From Anaeramoeba flamelloides (lineage: Eukaryota > Metamonada > Anaeramoebidae), in NCBI GenBank assembly GCA_027625915.1, contig JANTQA010000032.1:13346001-13410000 (forward strand): a stretch of DNA of 64,000 bases. Reading direction: 5' to 3'. A program made the position numbers and the translations under genes. This document shows positions 60,282 to 64,000 of this stretch, piece after piece. Below the pieces are notes generated by a model. The model saw only the letters and a list, made by a program, of their open reading frames with translations, was not told the origin of the DNA and did not search any database. Positions within the stretch are counted from its first letter, which is position 1; the number at the start of each line of letters is the position of its first letter.

Positions 60282-63249
60282 GTTTGTTTTTTTAATTGGG
60301 TATTTGCTTTATTGGTATTTTTGGTTTTAATTGGGTTTTCTTGGGTTTTGTGAAAATCTTTCACAAAAAATTCTTTGTTTCCTTACGAATTTTGGGTGAA
60401 GAAAGAATGGTGAAAAAAAAAAAAAAAAATAAAATAGATAAAGTTGATTTAAGATAGTAAAATATTTTATTTTTTGTGTCGGCTCTCAAAATGTTGTTTA
60501 ACTCGTTCAATAAGTTTGGCTAAAACATTTTTATACTTGAGAACTAATTTTTTGAATAGCAAGTTAAATTTTCAAAAAACAAGTTTTTCAATCAGGTTTT
60601 GTTTTTTTACAAAAGTGAGAATTTCTTTTTTTGTAAAGAGATTTTTCTGAATGAAAATTTTTAAAACTTTTTTTGATGGAACAAATTGAATTCTTTTTTT
60701 TAAAAAAGTGATTTTCTTCAGTTTCCATCCTTGTCATCAAATTTAAAGAAAGTTTCATGCCTTTTGTAAAATAAAAAACTAATCAAAAATTTTTAAATCC
60801 CACAAATTTTTAAGGACAAGGTTTACATAGTGAAAAGTCTTTAATTATATAGATTTTTAGTAATTTCAATTTAGCGAAAAATAAAAATAATTATGTTGAA
60901 AAAGACCCTATTTTGATTTAATATATCAAGGAGTAACCGAAAATGACTGTTTAAAAAATCACAAGATATTTCTCAATTGTTTGCCATCTAATTTTTTTTT
61001 AGAGTTGTTTGGTGTAATTGACTTTACTTATATTATTGAACATAATATATATTAAAGAATTTATTGAATGTAAAAGATATCAGGTAATTTCTGTTTCAAA
61101 ATCGAATTTTTTTGAATAATTATGAATATTACAAAATTAAAGTCTTTAACAAAAATGGGAAACAAAAATAATTCAAAAGTCATAATACTGATTTAAATAC
61201 TCAAAAACAGATAACTCTATGAGAAGAAAAATATTTTAATAAAAAAAAAAAGTTTCAAGAGATAAGAAAAAAGTATTCCATTAGTACATTCAAGTAAATA
61301 ACTAGTTATTTATTTTATAATATTTTCATAGAAATCTTAAAGAATACTAGAATTTGATATCTATTAATAAAATATGATATTAATTTAGAAAAAGCCCAGT
61401 TGATGAAATAATGAAAGCAAAAACTATTATTTTTTGTTCTGTTTTTAATATTTTGCATTAAAATACTTTATTGATTATTAGATCTTGGAATTTCATGAAT
61501 AATCATCTATTTTTTTAATTTTGTTTGGGTATTCATTTGTTGTAATTTCTTTTCCATATTTCATACTCAAAAACAATATTCCCAAAAAAGATTTCTGGTT
61601 TTGAAAATTTAAAAAAAAATCATCTAAATTAGAATGTTTATTTCTTAATTTAATATTCAACTAAAATAATATCTCAAAAGACTACTTAAATTGAAAAAAT
61701 AAAGCCAAAAAATTTATTTTGGAATTTCTATTATGTAATTCATACCCAATAAAAATATTTTATAAAAAGTTAACTGATCTCTAAAATGTGTACAAAAAAA
61801 ATTATCTATTTTGACATTTCTGTTCCGCAATTCATTTTAAGCATAAAGATTGAGTAAGATGCGTACTGTGTTTTTTTACTTTCACTTCCTAAAAAAATTT
61901 TTTTCATTCTTTAGAAATTTGATAAAAAAATTAAAAGTTTAAAAATATTAAACAATCAAAAAAAAAATAATAATAAATGCTCTAGAATTACAAAATATCA
62001 AAATATGGGCTACTATAGATTTGATGAATTTTCTTTAATTTGATAATGACCAAAATATTATTTTGTGGATAATCATTTATTTTTTATCACTTATTTTTTC
62101 TTTTTTTGATCTGATTTGTTTTTTTCAACTTTTAGTAATATTCTCTTCATTTTTCTTTTTTTCTTTTAGTTAACCACACTTTCAAATTCCAGTCTCTTAC
62201 TATTAATTCATAATCTCGTATTTTTTCATTTGTAAACTATCTACTAAATAAAAAATCCTTTCATGTAAAAATGGGAATAAAAAAATAAAAAAATAAAGAA
62301 GATGAAGAAATAAGTAAATATTATTAAAAATTCTTTGTGATTAAATATTTTTTTACCAATTTTTCGCTTTTAACTCTCCCCAAAGCTAAAAAAAAAAATG
62401 TTTTGCTTTATTTACCATTCATATAAAACAATATTTCTCTTTAAATCATTGAATATGAATTTTCAAAGAAACTTCTCAAATGTTGTTAGAAAAAAAAAAT
62501 ATTTGAATAATTCTAAACAAATAAATTATAAAAAACTTCAAAAAATTTTCAAAAAATAATTATATCTATGTTAAAATATTCACAATATTAAAAAAATGAT
62601 TTTAAATCATCTAAATTATCTTTTTTTACACATGATTCTTTAAAAAAAATAAATTGAAAAAAATTTCAAACTTGTGGGAATACTTATTTTTTATCCATTT
62701 TATTTACTGTTTAATTGAATTAACTTTTAATTTTTGACAAGAAAAATTAATATCTGATTAAAAAAAAAAATAAATATTTTAAATTTCTTTTAATATATTT
62801 TTTTTAGATATTTAATGCCTTTTCTACCAGTTGGGTAAGAAGGAGACTATTTATTTTTAGTGCTATTTTTGATTAATATGAGATTTTTCCTTTAATTTAA
62901 TTTCTGTATTTTAACTAGTACAAGTTTTCAAGTCAGAATCCAATATTATCTTTTTAATTTTTTTTTTCTAATTTTTATTTTTTACTCTGTCAATGGTTGT
63001 TTTTTCTGGATTCTTTGGATACTAATTTTATGATTTTGGGCATGATAAATTGTCTTAATTTTAAATGTCTTGTTTGATGTAGATATTTTATTATTGAATT
63101 CTGATTTTTTTTTCTTCCAAACCTTATTATTTTTTTTTTTTTTCAATTTCCTTATTATAATTCTTTCTGCATCATGTTGTGAAAAATTTTAAGAATTTTA
63201 TTTAGGTATCTATTATAAAATTGTGTTTTATGAAATAGAGAATTAAATT
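60282..63249. other. Intergenic upstream of the seven-helix protein gene
   Basis: Nearly 3 kb of AT-rich sequence inside the inverted repeats with no supported gene or RNA. Confidence 0.6.
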
Positions 63250-63945
63250 TCTATATGCCCTTAATATACAAAAGGATTATTTTTTTCTAATTAATATTTT
63301 TGAAATCTAACTTACAGTCAGTTTCGCTTTTAAGGTACAAAGTTTCAACAAAATTTAAGGCACAAAAAAATCTCAAAATAAGGCACAAAATTTGGAATTT
63401 TTTTTTTTTACAATTTATTTTTACTGGAATTTTTCTTTTGTGCTTTAATTTGAGATTTTTTTTGTACCTTAAATTTCGTTGAAAGTTTTTGCCTTAAAAG
63501 TGAAACTGACTGTATAATTTTTTTCAATTAACCACTAAGATATATTTTTTTAGAATAAAAAAAACACTTAACTTTTGAATATCGAAAATATTTTTTGAAA
63601 TCACAGTACACTTTTCTATTTTTTTTTGAAAAAATTGGGATTAGAAAATTTTAAAATCAAAGAATAAGTTAATATATTAAATTATAATACATTTCAAGAG
63701 AGTTAATCTTTTTTAGTTTAATTTTTTTTTAATTTTACCATTTGAAAATAAATAAAAAAAAATATGAGGACCAAATTAGTCTGTTTTGTGAAAATAAAAT
63801 TCTCATAATATAGAATTTGTTCGAGTAAATGGGTTAAAATAAGATATTGTATATAAAAATATACAAAATTTCTAGTTTGAATTCAATCATTTTGACAAGA
63901 AATGTTTTCAAGAAACAGTTAAATTGAAACCTTATTTATTTTTAT
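63250..63945 (-). repeat. Long inverted repeat, right arm
   Basis: Counterpart of 58393-58895, made longer by the TA-flanked MITE at 63315-63512. It stops about 50 bp before the window end. Confidence 0.75.
63315..63512. mobile_element. Tc1/mariner-type MITE in an inverted-repeat arm
   Basis: About 198 bp, starting CAGTCAGTTTCGCTTTTAAG and ending in the reverse complement, with TA on both sides. The other arm of the surrounding inverted repeat (near 58.82 kb) reads AAGTTATAAGTTAG at the matching point and lacks the element, which confirms insertion at TA. Confidence 0.85.
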
Positions 63946-64000
63946 TTTTTGATTTAGTTTTTTTAATTTTTTTTAATTGAAGGTATTTTTTTTAGTTTTC

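Overview
This is nuclear DNA of a very AT-rich protist (roughly four-fifths A+T by eye). The coding parts are interrupted by GT-AG introns, homopolymer runs are long, and TAA and TGA end the genes I can read, so the standard genetic code applies. Gene content (a Rab-type GTPase fused to two BTB domains, an ankyrin protein, an AceTr/GPR1-type acetate transporter, the exosome subunit RRP4, a seven-helix membrane protein) and the mix of LINE, Kolobok-like and Tc1/mariner-like elements suggest a free-living amoeboid or flagellate protist. Anaeramoeba or a relative is my guess from memory; the sequence does not prove it.

Layout. (1) 1-17.5 kb is copy A of a gene for a small GTPase with tandem BTB domains (RhoBTB-like architecture on a Rab5-like G domain); its first exons lie before the window. 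(2) 17.5-25.5 kb has no host gene I can support. It holds a tRNA-like relic and a decayed Kolobok-type transposon with TTAA target duplications, itself inserted into a Tc1-type MITE. (3) 25.5-40.4 kb is copy B of the same gene, complete with seven exons. A and B form a tandem segmental duplication of about 15-17 kb. Comparing them shows which insertions are recent, because one copy often keeps the empty site. (4) 40.4-46 kb holds repeats and a four-exon ankyrin gene. (5) 46.7-48.5 kb holds a large fold-back element next to a TTAA MITE. (6) 48.9-49.9 kb is a two-exon acetate transporter gene (minus strand). (7) 51.3-52.3 kb holds a LINE remnant and a hairpin array. (8) 52.7-56.1 kb is RRP4 (minus strand), with a 2.4 kb intron carrying a fold-back element with 113-bp arms that look identical. 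(9) 58.4-64 kb holds a single-exon membrane-protein gene between long inverted repeats.

The most notable results are these. The GTPase-BTB gene has a 13-nt exon spelling the G3 motif and introns up to 8.3 kb, and both copies lack the catalytic glutamine. The switch II and G4 exons of the two copies differ several times more than the adjoining introns, whereas the BTB exon is almost identical. A family of tandem palindromic hairpin cassettes, bounded by CCTAG and CCTAAC, occurs at four places, one of them inside a LINE reading frame. The genes are unrelated housekeeping and signalling genes with no sign of working as a cluster; most of the window is shaped by transposons.
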